28,421 nt of DNA from NCBI GenBank assembly GCA_002394165.1, contig DGTA01000071.1, forward strand, positions 1 through 28,421. The letters are read 5' to 3'. This DNA is from Lachnospiraceae bacterium UBA4348. Its GTDB lineage: Bacteria; Bacillota; Clostridia; Lachnospirales; Lachnospiraceae. Below, in pieces: positions 1 through 8,147 of this stretch (position 1 is the stretch's first letter; the number at the start of each line of letters is the position of its first letter). The position numbers were made by a program, and so were the translations under genes. The notes under the pieces were generated by a model. The model was not told where the DNA came from. It saw nothing but the letters and a program-made list of their open reading frames with translations, and did not search any database.

Positions 1-266
1 GCCTCTCCCTCGCGGTCCGGGTCAGTCGCAAGATAGACTTTGTCAGCCTTTTTAGCCGCTTTTCTAAGTGCCGCCAGGATATCTCCCTTTCCGCGGATAG
101 TGATGTACTTGGGCTCATAGTCATGCTCCGGATCAAATCCGAGCTGACTTTTGGGCAGGTCGCGAACATGTCCGTTGGAAGCCATCACTTCATAATTATT
201 CCCCAGGAATTTACGGATCGTCTTAACTTTGGTGGGTGATTCCACGATCACCAGATACTTTGCCAT
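1..266 (-). CDS. topA: DNA topoisomerase I, N-terminal part (runs off window)
   Basis: Type IA topoisomerase that relaxes negatively supercoiled DNA by single-strand passage. Only the first 88 codons are present. They begin MAKYLVIVESPTKVKTI and reach TDPDREGE at the window edge, which are the two ends of the TOPRIM domain: the glutamate of VES and the DxDxE acidic cluster that binds magnesium. The ATG at 266 is preceded by GAGG about 8 nt upstream (TTGAGGTATAACTG). The gene lies 101 bp downstream of dprA in the same direction, the common dprA-topA order in Firmicutes, but has its own good promoter candidate in that gap. The active-site tyrosine and zinc fingers are outside the window. Confidence 0.95.
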   Translation of the reverse strand, partial: MAKYLVIVESPTKVKTIRKFLGNNYEVMASNGHVRDLPKSQLGFDPEHDYEPKYITIRGKGDILAALRKAAKKADKVYLATDPDREGE

Positions 267-329
267 CAGTTATACCTCAATACACTGTTTTGAAGATTAG
301 TTTTGCCTTTTTTTGACAAACTGTCTGTT

Positions 330-358
330 ACTATACATCATTCTCGGTCCCGGTGCAA
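330..358 (-). promoter_or_regulatory. Predicted sigma-A promoter for topA
   Basis: On the minus strand there is TTGCAC (plus 353-358), a 17-nt spacer, and TATAGT (plus 330-335). It sits between the dprA stop and the topA start, so topA can be transcribed independently of the upstream competence genes. This is a sequence match only. Confidence 0.6.
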
Positions 359-367
359 GTCCTCCCT

Positions 368-1456
368 TCACAGCTTTTTCATATACCGGTTCCCGGGTGT
401 ATAGGAGATCAGATCAAGCATCTGGAGCTGTGTGAGGATTCTGCCCAGCCGAAAGACCGGTATCCCGGTGTGGAAGGAAAGTTCCTCGATCCCGGACGGC
501 TCCGTCCCGATCCGGTCCCAGACGGTTTTAAGCTCCCCCTCCAGGGACCGCACCGCTTCCGCCTTCCTCTCTTCCGTTCTTTCCGCTGCCGGTTCCTTCC
601 CGGTCAGCTCCGATATCATCTCCTCCACCGATGAGATGATCGAGCTTCCCTGGGATATCAGAACATTGCAGCCCTCGCTCAGCGGATCCCCGACCCGGCC
701 GGGCAGCGCGTAGACATCCCTTCCCTGCTCGAGAGCCAGGTCCGCCGTGATCAGGGACCCGCTCTTCCTTCTCGCCTCGATCACCACCACCACACCGGCC
801 ATCCCGCTGATGATCCGGTTACGGAGCGGGAAATGAAAGGGCATCGGCCCTGTCCCGCACGGAAACTCGGAGATCACGGCCCCTCCTGAAAAGAGACGCG
901 TATAGAGTTCAATGTTCTCGGACGGATAACAAACATCCGCCCCGCATCCCAGAACGCCGTAGCTCCTGCCCCCCGCTTCCAGGGCCGCTCTCTGGGCGAT
1001 CCCGTCGATCCCCAGCGCCATCCCGCTGATGATGCCGTACCCTTCCCCTGCCAGCCGGGAAGCGATCCTCGAAGCCATGCGGTTCCCGTACGGCGTGCAG
1101 GCACGCGCGCCTACCACGGCCGCCAGCTTCTCATTGGCGGACGGAAGACTTCCTTTATAAAAAAGTCCCAGCGGACAGTCTTTGATCTGCCTAAGCAGCG
1201 GCGGGAACCCCTCCTCCGACGCCGATATGAATCTTACATTCTTTCTGGCCAGCTCCTTCTCAAAAGAACTGACAAATCGCTCGCTCCTGCCCTCCCGGAT
1301 CTTCCCGATCCACCTGGCCCCCTCTTTTTCAAGTCCGGCCAGTTCCTCCTCGGACGCCTCAAAAACAGCCTTTGCCGATCCGAAGATCTCCATCAGTTTC
1401 GCGTGCATATTCCAGTAGAGGCCGGGAATGCTGCAAAGCCATGCATCATAATTCAT
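368..1456 (-). CDS. dprA: DNA-processing protein DprA
   Basis: Cytoplasmic single-stranded DNA-binding protein that protects incoming DNA during natural transformation and loads RecA. At 362 aa it is full length. Residues 1-60 form a SAM/HhH-like N-terminal region, residues 70-290 the Rossmann-like DprA/Smf core with VVGARACTPYG (114-124) and SGMALGIDG (144-152), and the last 60 or so residues a winged helix of the DprA_WH type. The start ATG overlaps the comM stop by 4 bp (ATGA), so the two are translationally coupled. Pairing with comM points to a DNA-uptake role, although dprA is also retained in many species not known to be transformable. Confidence 0.95.
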   Translation of the reverse strand: MNYDAWLCSIPGLYWNMHAKLMEIFGSAKAVFEASEEELAGLEKEGARWIGKIREGRSERFVSSFEKELARKNVRFISASEEGFPPLLRQIKDCPLGLFYKGSLPSANEKLAAVVGARACTPYGNRMASRIASRLAGEGYGIISGMALGIDGIAQRAALEAGGRSYGVLGCGADVCYPSENIELYTRLFSGGAVISEFPCGTGPMPFHFPLRNRIISGMAGVVVVIEARRKSGSLITADLALEQGRDVYALPGRVGDPLSEGCNVLISQGSSIISSVEEMISELTGKEPAAERTEERKAEAVRSLEGELKTVWDRIGTEPSGIEELSFHTGIPVFRLGRILTQLQMLDLISYTPGNRYMKKL

Positions 1457-3000
1457 TCCTCAAAGCCTCCCTCCATCTTCCAAAGCCGCTGATCCGCCAT
1501 CCGGTACCCCACCGCCTCGGCCAGGTGATCGCAGCTGATGTCAGGGGTTCCCTCCAGGTCAGCGATAGTCCTGGCCACCTTGAGGATGCGGGTGCACCCT
1601 CTCCCCGTCAGGGAAAACTTCCGGTACGCGCTGCCAAGGAATTTTTCCTCCTCCTTTCCCAGCCGGCAAAAACGCTCCACTCCGGCTCCTGTCAGATCCC
1701 CGTTGAATCGGAAGGGAGTATCCTTGTACCGCCCGGCCTGGATCTTCCTGGCCCTCTCGACCCGGCTGCGGATGGAGGCAGAATCCTCCCCGGGGCCGGC
1801 GCTGCGAAGCTCCTCATAGGCGGGAAGCCCCGTCTCGGCGCACAGGTCGATCCGGTCCAGCAGCGGACGGCTTATATGTTCCAGATATTTTCGTACATCC
1901 GCCGATGTACAGTGACATTTGGTTCTGTCAGGGAAAAAACCGCAGCGACAGGGATTCATGGCTGCTGCGAGAATGAAGTGAGCGGGAAAGGTGTAATCCC
2001 CGTGGATCCGGCAGATCGTGATCTTCCCCTCTTCCAGCGGCTGCCGGAGCGTCTCCAGCACCTCCGCCTTAAAAAGCGGCAGTTCATCCAGGTAAAGGAT
2101 ACCGCCGTGTGCGAGCGAGATCTCGCCGGGTCCGGGATAGCTTCCCCCTCCGGCGAAGGAAGCCGTGGTCGCCGTATGATGCGGCGCACGGAAAGGTCTT
2201 TGGGTCATCAGGCCGCTTCCCTCAGGCAATGCCCCGGCTACCGAATGGATCCGGGTGATCTCCACCGCCTCCTCCCGGGTGATCCCGGGCATGATGGATG
2301 GAAGACGGCGCGCGGTCATGGACTTGCCCGAACCGGGCGGACCGATCATGAGCATGTTGTGAAAGCCGCTCACCGCGATCTCCGCGGCCCGCCGAAGCAG
2401 CGGCTGCCCCTTCAGCTCCCGGAAATCCGGCAGATTCTGTTCATCGGCCACAGCCGGCGCGTCGGGATCGTATTTTGCCCCCTTAAGGAAGCCGTCTCCG
2501 GTGAGGTAGTCGATCACCTCTTTGAGCGACCCTGCTCCCATCACACGGCTGCCCGGAATGCAGGCTCCCTCCTCCAGGTTCCCGGAGGGTATGATGCAGC
2601 TTCCGCACCCGAAATCGGCCGCTCGGCAGACCATCTCCATGATCCCGCGTACAGGCCTCACCCTTCCGGTCAGGCCCAGTTCTCCCGCGATCAGCATATC
2701 GTCCATGACCGGCGGCACCACCCCCATGGCGCCGAGAACCGCCACGGCTATGGGAAGGTCAAACCAGGAACCGGATTTTCGAAGGTCCGCGGGAGAGAGG
2801 GAGACGGTGACCCTGGCGGAAGGCATCCGAAAGCCGCTGTTGACCAGGGCAGTCCTCACCCGGTCCTGGGCCTCCCTCACCTCCGAGCCGAGAAAACCGA
2901 CCATCACAAAACAAGGAAGGCCGCTTGAAATATCGGCCTCCACAGATACTCTTCTTGCTTCGATGCCGCAGATCGCGGCTGTTGTTACAGTACTGACCAA
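1453..3000 (-). CDS. comM: YifB/ComM family Mg-chelatase-like AAA+ ATPase
   Basis: AAA+ ATPase related to Vibrio and Haemophilus ComM, a hexameric helicase that promotes branch migration during integration of transforming DNA. The 515-aa protein has the N-terminal ChlI domain (1-170), Walker A GPPGSGKS (220-227), Walker B ILYLDE (301-306), a cysteine cluster at C351, C353, C362 and C364, and a C-terminal Mg_chelatase_C domain. The start is TTG at 3000: the family normally begins a few residues before the motif seen here as VSTVTTAAICGIE, and no ATG fits. Shine-Dalgarno-like AAGGAGAG and AGGACAG precede it. It is followed by dprA with a 4-bp overlap. Its exact cellular role in Clostridia is not established. 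Confidence 0.93.
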   Translation of the reverse strand: MVSTVTTAAICGIEARRVSVEADISSGLPCFVMVGFLGSEVREAQDRVRTALVNSGFRMPSARVTVSLSPADLRKSGSWFDLPIAVAVLGAMGVVPPVMDDMLIAGELGLTGRVRPVRGIMEMVCRAADFGCGSCIIPSGNLEEGACIPGSRVMGAGSLKEVIDYLTGDGFLKGAKYDPDAPAVADEQNLPDFRELKGQPLLRRAAEIAVSGFHNMLMIGPPGSGKSMTARRLPSIMPGITREEAVEITRIHSVAGALPEGSGLMTQRPFRAPHHTATTASFAGGGSYPGPGEISLAHGGILYLDELPLFKAEVLETLRQPLEEGKITICRIHGDYTFPAHFILAAAMNPCRCGFFPDRTKCHCTSADVRKYLEHISRPLLDRIDLCAETGLPAYEELRSAGPGEDSASIRSRVERARKIQAGRYKDTPFRFNGDLTGAGVERFCRLGKEEEKFLGSAYRKFSLTGRGCTRILKVARTIADLEGTPDISCDHLAEAVGYRMADQRLWKMEGGFEE

Positions 3001-3055
3001 AAGCTGTCCTGTGCGCTCTCCTTGATCACATATTGACTATAGTTTGTCATAGAAG

Positions 3056-4288
3056 TCAGGCATTGTCAAGGGGCTGTCTCAGGATATCGCCCGCGTCCGC
3101 CTTCGCATCGAGCCGCAGGATCAGTTTCTGCTGCGGATGGGGAGCGCTCTCCATGTCATTCCCGTCCTCGTCGGTGATGGAGAGAACTTTCGCCGGGATA
3201 TTTCTCCCGTCCGGCTTCATAATCTCGATCATGTCTCCCCGGCAGAATTTATTCCGCTGGCTGATCACAATGCTGTCCGAGTCCGGCCCTTCGGCGGCGA
3301 TCCCCAGATAGGTGTATCCCGTAATATAGGTATTGCTGTCGTAGATCTGGGCCGTCTCGTCCGGCTTTCCGTAAAAGAAGCCGGTCGTAAACTGCCGGTA
3401 GGTGCAGCTGGCGATCTGGGCCCGGTACCAGTCCATGTTCGCTTCATAGAGAGCTCTGTCCGCCAGGCAGTCGTCGATCGCCCTGCGGTAGGTCCTGGCC
3501 ACCGTTGCGACATAGAGGGCATTCTTCATCCTGCCTTCTATCTTATAGCTGTCGATTCCGGCTCCGAGAAGGTCCGGGATATGTTCGATCATGCAAAGAT
3601 CCTTGGAATTGAAGATGAAGGTCCCCCGCTCGTTTTCGAAGACAGGCATATACTCGCCGGGCCGGGTCTCCTCCATCAGTGCGTATTTCCACCGGCACGG
3701 ATGAGTGCACGCTCCCCGGTTGGCGTCCCGGCCTGCCAGGAAATTGCTCAGCAGGCATCTCCCCGAATAGGAGATGCACATGGCCCCGTGCACGAAGGTC
3801 TCGATCTCCAGCTCATCCGGGATATGAGCACGGATCTGGGCGATCTCCTCCAGGCTCAGCTCTCTTCCCGTGACCACCCGCTTCGCACCCAGCTGGTGCC
3901 AGAACCGGAAGGTCTCATAATTGACGTTGTTGGCCTGGGTGCTGATATGGATATCGATGTCCGGACAGATCCGCTTCGCGGCCATGAACATGCCCGGGTC
4001 CGAGATGATCAGCGCATCCGGGCCGATCTGCCCCAGAACGGAAAAGTACTCCTCCGCGCCGGCCAGATCATCATTGTGCGCCAGGATATTGGCCGTCACA
4101 TACACTTTTTTCCCGGCCTCATGCGCAAAAGCGATCCCCTCCTTCATATCTTCGAAGGAAAAATTCCTGGCTTTCGCGCGCAGACTGTACGCCTCGCCCC
4201 CGATATAAACGGCATCGGCTCCGAACCGGACCGCTGTTTTAAGTACCTCCAGAGAACTGGCCGGTACGAGAAGTTCAGGTCTCCTCAT
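3056..4288 (-). CDS. trhP: Peptidase U32 family protein, TrhP-type tRNA hydroxylation protein
   Basis: U32-family protein. Despite the peptidase name, the closest characterised relatives (Bacillus YrrN/YrrO, E. coli YegQ) are needed for 5-hydroxyuridine at tRNA position 34, using prephenate. At 410 aa it matches YrrO/YegQ in length. The U32 signature lies at about residues 163-181 (ETFVHGAMC, then SGRCLLS). Four cysteines (C171, C178, C194, C198) fit the iron-sulfur ligands reported for this family. Its start overlaps the stop of the upstream methyltransferase gene by 4 bp, which reproduces the yrrM-yrrO arrangement and is the main argument for the tRNA role. Only one U32 gene is present here, whereas B. 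subtilis has two adjacent ones. Confidence 0.88.
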   Translation of the reverse strand: MRRPELLVPASSLEVLKTAVRFGADAVYIGGEAYSLRAKARNFSFEDMKEGIAFAHEAGKKVYVTANILAHNDDLAGAEEYFSVLGQIGPDALIISDPGMFMAAKRICPDIDIHISTQANNVNYETFRFWHQLGAKRVVTGRELSLEEIAQIRAHIPDELEIETFVHGAMCISYSGRCLLSNFLAGRDANRGACTHPCRWKYALMEETRPGEYMPVFENERGTFIFNSKDLCMIEHIPDLLGAGIDSYKIEGRMKNALYVATVARTYRRAIDDCLADRALYEANMDWYRAQIASCTYRQFTTGFFYGKPDETAQIYDSNTYITGYTYLGIAAEGPDSDSIVISQRNKFCRGDMIEIMKPDGRNIPAKVLSITDEDGNDMESAPHPQQKLILRLDAKADAGDILRQPLDNA

Positions 4289-4953
4289 CGGTTTATCGTC
4301 ATCCTTTCCTCTTTTTTCCTGCTAAGGGCAACACCGTCGGCAAAAGCCAGAACAGTGGTGTCCAGCTGATCGCTGCGCTTCAGTTCCAGCAGGTAGGCCC
4401 GCATCCTCTTATGGATGGTCCGGTCCCTTCTGGCCACGGCGTAGTGGGACTCGAGTACGTCCCCCTCCCTCAGCACGTTGTCCGTGATCAGCACGCCGCC
4501 CAGCGGGAGCAGACGGAGGACGTCGGGCAGGAAATTCAGGTACTGCCCCTTCGCCGCATCCATAAAGATAAGGTCTGCGGGGCCTTCCAGCGTGTGCAGC
4601 AGCTTTGCCGCATCCCCCTCGAGCACCTGTATGCGCTCCCCAAAAGAGGAGGAAGCAATATTCTGCCTGGCCTTTTCGGCCCGCTCCGGATCACGCTCGA
4701 TCGTGACCAGGGAACAATCCTCCGGCATAACCTGCGCCATCACCAGTGCAGAAAAGCCCACGGCGGTTCCCACTTCAAGGATCCGCGAGGGCTTTGTCAT
4801 CCTGACCATCACCTGCAGGAAGCTGATCATCGAGCGTCTTATCACCGGCACCTCATCGGCGAGGGCTTCTTCATAGATCCTCTTGAGGAAAGGATCCATG
4901 CCGCTCTCCAGTGAATCCAGAAAAAAATCAATCCTCTCTTCCCTGTCCAGCAT
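4285..4953 (-). CDS. trmR: Class I SAM-dependent O-methyltransferase, TrmR-like
   Basis: Predicted tRNA 5-hydroxyuridine methyltransferase that turns ho5U34 into 5-methoxyuridine (B. subtilis YrrM/TrmR). The 222-aa protein is a single Rossmann methyltransferase domain of the catechol-O-methyltransferase (Methyltransf_3) type: motif I EVGTAVGFS (60-68), an acidic SAM ribose ligand in TIERD, and the metal-site region FMDAAKGQY. The start chosen is the ATG at 4953, with AGGGGTG about 8 nt upstream, just after the ylbF-like stop. In-frame TTG (4989) and ATG (4980) lie further up but inside the preceding gene. It overlaps trhP by 4 bp. A generic caffeoyl-CoA-like O-methyltransferase is the alternative; synteny favours TrmR. 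Confidence 0.87.
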   Translation of the reverse strand: MLDREERIDFFLDSLESGMDPFLKRIYEEALADEVPVIRRSMISFLQVMVRMTKPSRILEVGTAVGFSALVMAQVMPEDCSLVTIERDPERAEKARQNIASSSFGERIQVLEGDAAKLLHTLEGPADLIFMDAAKGQYLNFLPDVLRLLPLGGVLITDNVLREGDVLESHYAVARRDRTIHKRMRAYLLELKRSDQLDTTVLAFADGVALSRKKEERMTINR

Positions 4954-4960
4954 CAGATCT

Positions 4961-5338
4961 TCACCCCTGCTCCCCGTCATGGTTGTCAAACAGGGCGTCC
5001 ACTCCCAGATCAGTCACGCCTATGATGGAAAGACACAGATTCTGCAGCAGTCGGCACATTTCCAGCTCACTGACCAGGAAGTCCCGGATCAGCGGCTCAT
5101 TATTGAGTTCCTGCCTCTCCCTGAAAAGCCTGTGGCGGCTCTCGATATCTTCCCCTTCGGTAAGACCTCCCTGGGATTCGAAGCTTCTCCTCCTGAAATC
5201 ATCCGCCTTTGCCTTCAGCTCCGGGACCGCATTCAGCGCGTCCCGGCATTTTTCATACCTGGTGCAGATGCTGCTCGTGCGCACGGCTGCAAGCAGCTGG
5301 TCCCGGCAGATCTCGATCTTTCTCCTGCTCTCATCCAT
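4961..5338 (-). CDS. YlbF/YmcA family protein
   Basis: Small helical protein of about 125 aa from the YlbF family (formerly DUF964). In B. subtilis YlbF, YmcA and YaaT form the Y-complex, an RNase Y specificity factor that binds iron-sulfur clusters. Here the protein is largely charged alpha helix (KCRDALNAVPELKAKADDFR, then RHRLFRERQELNNEPLIRDF) with a cysteine-containing C-terminal stretch (CRLLQNLCLSIIG). I place the start at the ATG at 5338, with GGGTGA just upstream. A TTG at 5350 would add four residues but has poor spacing. It lies 18 bp after rnj, which is suggestive given the family link to mRNA turnover. I cannot assign it to YlbF rather than YmcA. Confidence 0.83.
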   Translation of the reverse strand: MDESRRKIEICRDQLLAAVRTSSICTRYEKCRDALNAVPELKAKADDFRRRSFESQGGLTEGEDIESRHRLFRERQELNNEPLIRDFLVSELEMCRLLQNLCLSIIGVTDLGVDALFDNHDGEQG

Positions 5339-5356
5339 TTCTTCACCCAAAGCCTT

Positions 5357-7018
5357 TTAGTCATCCACATCCATGATCACGGGCAGGATCATGGGCTTTC
5401 TCTTCGTACGTCTCCAGAAAAACTCACCCAGCGCGTCGCGGATCGCGTTTTTGATCCGGTTCCAGTCAGGCGTGCTTCCCTGATAATTATCCTCGATGGC
5501 AAAGCGGGCTTCCTCTCCGGCTTCCACCATCAGGTCCTCCGCTTCCTTCATATAGACAAAGCCTCTGGATACGATCTCCGGCCCGGAAATGATCTCTCCG
5601 CTGCCGGTTCCGAGCGTGACCGCCACCACGACGATCCCGTCCTCCGCCAGATGCTGACGGTCTCTGAGGACAACGTTGCCCACATCGCCCACACCCAGGC
5701 CGTCCACCAGGATCCCCCCTGTCTGGACATGTCCCTGTACACAGGCGTGCTCTTTGGAAAGCTCGAGCACATCGCCGCTGCGGAGGATAAAGATGTTCTC
5801 CTTCGGGATTCCGATGCTCTTTGCCAGGCTGGCCTGGGCCTTCAGATGACGGTACTCCCCGTGCACCGGGACTGCGTACCGCGGCCTCACCAGTGTGTAG
5901 ATCAGCTTGATCTCCTCCTGGCAGGCGTGGCCCGAAACATGGGCATCCTGGAAGATCACGTTGGCGCCTTTCTGGGACAGCTCGTTGATGACCCTCGATA
6001 CCGCTTTTTCATTTCCGGGAATGGGGTTGGAGCTGAAGATCACCGTATCCCCCGGCTTGATCATCACGCGCTTATGCATATTGGCGGCCATGCGCGAAAG
6101 CGCGGCCATGGATTCACCCTGGGAGCCGGTCGTGATCAGGACCATCTTCTCATCCGGATAATCATTGATCTGCTCCTGCTCGACCAGCGTGTTCTCGGGA
6201 ATGTTCAGATAGCCAAGCTCTGCCGCCGTCGAGATCACGTTCACCATGCTGCGGCCTTCGAGCACGACCTTGCGGCCAAATTTACAGGCCGAGTTGATGA
6301 TCTGCTGCACCCTGTCCACGTTGGAGGCAAAGGTGGCGATGATGATCCTCGTGTCCGTATGCTCCGCAAAGATGTTGTCGAAGGTCCTTCCGACCGTTTT
6401 CTCCGAAGCCGTAAAGCCCGGGCGCTCCGCGTTCGTGCTGTCGCACATCAGCGCCAGCACTCCCTTGCGGCCGATCTCGGCGAACCGCTGCAGGTCGATG
6501 GCATCCCCGAAGACCGGGGTATAGTCCACCTTGAAGTCGCCGGTGTGAACGATGGTACCGGCCGGCGAGGTGATCGCGAGCGCGACCGCGTCCTGGATGC
6601 TGTGGTTGGTCTTGATGAACTCAACCTTGAACTCGCCGAGGGTGATCGTCTGCCCGGGCCTGACGACCTTGCGTTTCGTGGAGCGCATCAGGTTCTTTTC
6701 CTCGAGCTTGCGCTCGATCAGACCCATGGTCAGCTTGGTTGCGTACACCGGGACATTAACGTCCCTGAGTATGTAAGGCAGGGAGCCGATATGGTCCTCA
6801 TGGCCGTGAGTGATCACAAAGCCCTTCACCTTGTCGATATTCTCCTTTAAGTAGGTCACATCCGGGATCACAAGATCGATCCCGAGCATGTCGTCCTCCG
6901 GGAAGGCAAGGCCGCAGTCCACCACGACGATGCTCTCTCCATATTCAAAAACAGTAATATTCATCCCGATCTGTTCGAGACCGCCCAGCGGGATGACCTT
7001 CAGTTTGTTATCTGTCAT
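5357..7018 (-). CDS. rnj: Ribonuclease J
   Basis: Metallo-beta-lactamase/beta-CASP ribonuclease with 5'-3' exonuclease and endonuclease activity, central to mRNA decay and rRNA maturation in Firmicutes. The 553-aa protein has the zinc motif HGHEDH at 71-76, MCDSTNAERPG in the beta-CASP region, the downstream HxSGHA motif, and a C-terminal domain containing WRRTKRKPMILPV. The start is the ATG at 7018 (MTDNKLKVIPLGGLEQIG), which matches where family members begin; AGGAGAG lies upstream. The reading frame is open a further 66 codons upstream, but that translation is non-homologous intergenic sequence. RNase J1 versus J2 cannot be decided here. Confidence 0.96.
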   Translation of the reverse strand: MTDNKLKVIPLGGLEQIGMNITVFEYGESIVVVDCGLAFPEDDMLGIDLVIPDVTYLKENIDKVKGFVITHGHEDHIGSLPYILRDVNVPVYATKLTMGLIERKLEEKNLMRSTKRKVVRPGQTITLGEFKVEFIKTNHSIQDAVALAITSPAGTIVHTGDFKVDYTPVFGDAIDLQRFAEIGRKGVLALMCDSTNAERPGFTASEKTVGRTFDNIFAEHTDTRIIIATFASNVDRVQQIINSACKFGRKVVLEGRSMVNVISTAAELGYLNIPENTLVEQEQINDYPDEKMVLITTGSQGESMAALSRMAANMHKRVMIKPGDTVIFSSNPIPGNEKAVSRVINELSQKGANVIFQDAHVSGHACQEEIKLIYTLVRPRYAVPVHGEYRHLKAQASLAKSIGIPKENIFILRSGDVLELSKEHACVQGHVQTGGILVDGLGVGDVGNVVLRDRQHLAEDGIVVVAVTLGTGSGEIISGPEIVSRGFVYMKEAEDLMVEAGEEARFAIEDNYQGSTPDWNRIKNAIRDALGEFFWRRTKRKPMILPVIMDVDD

Positions 7019-7051
7019 AATCTGTATTAAACACTCTCCTCTATATGATGA

Positions 7052-7086
7052 AAGGGGGTCAGACCCCTTGGGAGCCCAACCCCCGC
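7052..7086. repeat. Intergenic hairpin cluster with GGGGTC/GACCCC palindrome
   Basis: Between the DUF1292 stop and rnj lie adjacent inverted repeats: GGGGTC, A, GACCCC (7055-7067, or AAGGGG/CCCCTT at 7052-7069), then TTGGG, AG, CCCAA (7068-7079), followed by a short CCGC/GCGG pair. On the minus strand the first hairpin ends in CCCCTTTC, so it could be a weak terminator or an mRNA processing site ahead of rnj. It also resembles dispersed REP-like palindromes; I cannot test its copy number from one window. Confidence 0.5.
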
Positions 7087-7106
7087 TGAATTTGCGGAAT
7101 GATGAG

Positions 7107-7367
7107 TCACTTTTCCAGATCGATATCCTCCAGCATCTGAGAAAAAACTCCGTATACGGCGTCCAACTCCTCCTCGTCTTCCACAGGCACATAAGACGCC
7201 TGTTCATCTGTCTCATCCGACAGATCTTTCAGTATCCACGCCTGGCCGTCCCCTTCCTCGGTATCCGTCACCAGAAGATAGGTGACCTGCCCGATCCGGG
7301 TCTGCTCCAGGCAGAAAAACTCTTCCTTGCTTCCGTCAGAAGCCGTAAATGTCACTTTTTCAATCAC
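7107..7367 (-). CDS. DUF1292 family protein (YrzB-like)
   Basis: Small acidic protein of 86 aa in the DUF1292 family, whose function is unknown. It consists of beta-strand-rich sequence (KVTFTASDGSKEEFFCLEQT, then YLLVTDTEE) followed by an acidic helical tail (EDEEELDAVYGVFSQMLEDI). It starts with GTG at 7367, overlapping the ruvX stop by 8 bp. The ireB-ruvX-DUF1292 order is the same as B. subtilis yrzL-yrrK-yrzB, so this is the vertically conserved copy. A second, longer DUF1292 gene lies at 22609-22968 in a very different context. Confidence 0.85.
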   Translation of the reverse strand: MIEKVTFTASDGSKEEFFCLEQTRIGQVTYLLVTDTEEGDGQAWILKDLSDETDEQASYVPVEDEEELDAVYGVFSQMLEDIDLEK

Positions 7368-7821
7368 TTTCTCGTCTCTCCATTGACCGGCGGTCCAGGA
7401 AGCCCTGCAGGATCAGCACCGCTGCGATCCTGTCCACATGCTCGGATCGTTTCTCCCTGCGGATGCCGGCTTCGATCATCGCCTTCTCGGCCGCCACGCT
7501 CGTCAGCCGCTCATCCCACATCTCCACGGGCAGAAGGGTCCTTCTCTCCAGCATGTCCCTGAACGCGAGTGTCTTCTCCACCCGCTCTCCTTCGGTCCCG
7601 TTCATGTTTTTGGGAAGCCCCAGCACGATCCCGGTCACATGGTATTCTTCAATGAGCTCTTCGATCCTGGCACAGGTCCTGCGCAGCTTGTTCTCCTGCT
7701 CGCGCCTTATGATCTCAAGTCCCTGCGCGGTCAGCCCGAGGGCATCCGATACGGCCACGCCCACCGTCTTTGACCCGAAATCCAGTCCCAGCCAGATCTC
7801 CCGCGTCATTTCATCTGCCAT
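7360..7821 (-). CDS. ruvX: Putative pre-16S rRNA nuclease / Holliday junction resolvase-like YqgF
   Basis: RNase H-fold nuclease of the YqgF/RuvX family, implicated in 16S rRNA 5'-end maturation and historically in Holliday junction resolution. At 153 aa it is family length. Motifs are LGLDFGSKTVGVAVSD with the first catalytic aspartate, VLGLPKNMNGTEG, DERLTS, and the final aspartate in HVDRIAAVLIL. The ATG at 7821 overlaps ireB by 16 bp. A second ATG four codons in (7809) would give a 4-bp overlap like the other junctions in this operon and is a reasonable alternative start. Confidence 0.94.
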   Translation of the reverse strand: MADEMTREIWLGLDFGSKTVGVAVSDALGLTAQGLEIIRREQENKLRRTCARIEELIEEYHVTGIVLGLPKNMNGTEGERVEKTLAFRDMLERRTLLPVEMWDERLTSVAAEKAMIEAGIRREKRSEHVDRIAAVLILQGFLDRRSMERRESD

Positions 7822-8075
7822 GATTTATTCCTGATATACTCCTTCAGCAGCTCCTCGACCAGCTCGTCGCGCTCCACCTTCATGATCAGGCTTCGGGCAT
7901 TTTTATGGCTGGTGATATATGTCGGATCCCCCGACATGATATATCCCACCATCTGGTTTACGGGATTGTATCCCTTCTCTGCCATGGCATTGTAAACGAT
8001 GTCCAGCACCATCTTGACACGGATCTCCGGGTCTGCATTTACGTTAAAATACTGTGTGTTGTTAATATCAGCCAT
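7806..8075 (-). CDS. ireB: IreB family regulatory phosphoprotein
   Basis: Small protein of 89 aa of the IreB/UPF0297 (DUF965, YrzL) family. In Enterococcus faecalis IreB is phosphorylated by the Ser/Thr kinase IreK and modulates cephalosporin resistance. The diagnostic stretch GYIMSGDPTYITSHKNAR is intact, with threonines typical of the phosphorylated region nearer the N-terminus (NNTQYFN). It is the first gene of the ireB-ruvX-DUF1292 cluster and has a promoter candidate directly upstream. alaS, which commonly precedes ireB, is absent here; mtaB is in its place. Confidence 0.93.
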   Translation of the reverse strand: MADINNTQYFNVNADPEIRVKMVLDIVYNAMAEKGYNPVNQMVGYIMSGDPTYITSHKNARSLIMKVERDELVEELLKEYIRNKSWQMK

Positions 8076-8118
8076 TTTCCGTAATCAACCTCACTGTTCT
8101 ACACACGGATACAAGCTT

Positions 8119-8147
8119 ATTCTAATATAATCAATATGAATATTCAA
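8119..8147 (-). promoter_or_regulatory. Predicted sigma-A promoter for the ireB operon
   Basis: On the minus strand there is TTGAAT (plus 8142-8147), a 17-nt spacer, and TAGAAT (plus 8119-8124), about 45 nt before the ireB start. The -35 box lies inside the last codons of mtaB. The surrounding stretch is clearly AT-rich against a GC-rich background. Confidence 0.6.

Noticed and set aside
313..337. Plus-strand promoter TTGACA...TATACA near topA
   Set aside because: The spacer is only 13 nt and no plus-strand gene follows.
1372..2928. Plus-strand frame of 518 codons
   Set aside because: Antisense to comM; low-complexity R/P/H-rich translation without family motifs.
3036..3069. Promoter for comM with TTGACA at 3064-3069 and TATAGT at 3036-3041 (minus)
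   Set aside because: The boxes are 22 nt apart, and no alternative -10 at 16-18 nt is convincing.
4883..6850. Long plus-strand frame of 655 codons
   Set aside because: It is antisense to rnj, the ylbF-like gene and trmR, which have clear motifs. Open antisense frames are expected in GC-rich coding sequence.
7019..7216. N-terminal extension of RNase J
   Set aside because: Upstream in-frame sequence translates the hairpin-rich intergenic region and part of DUF1292 in another frame; homology starts at MTDNKLKV.
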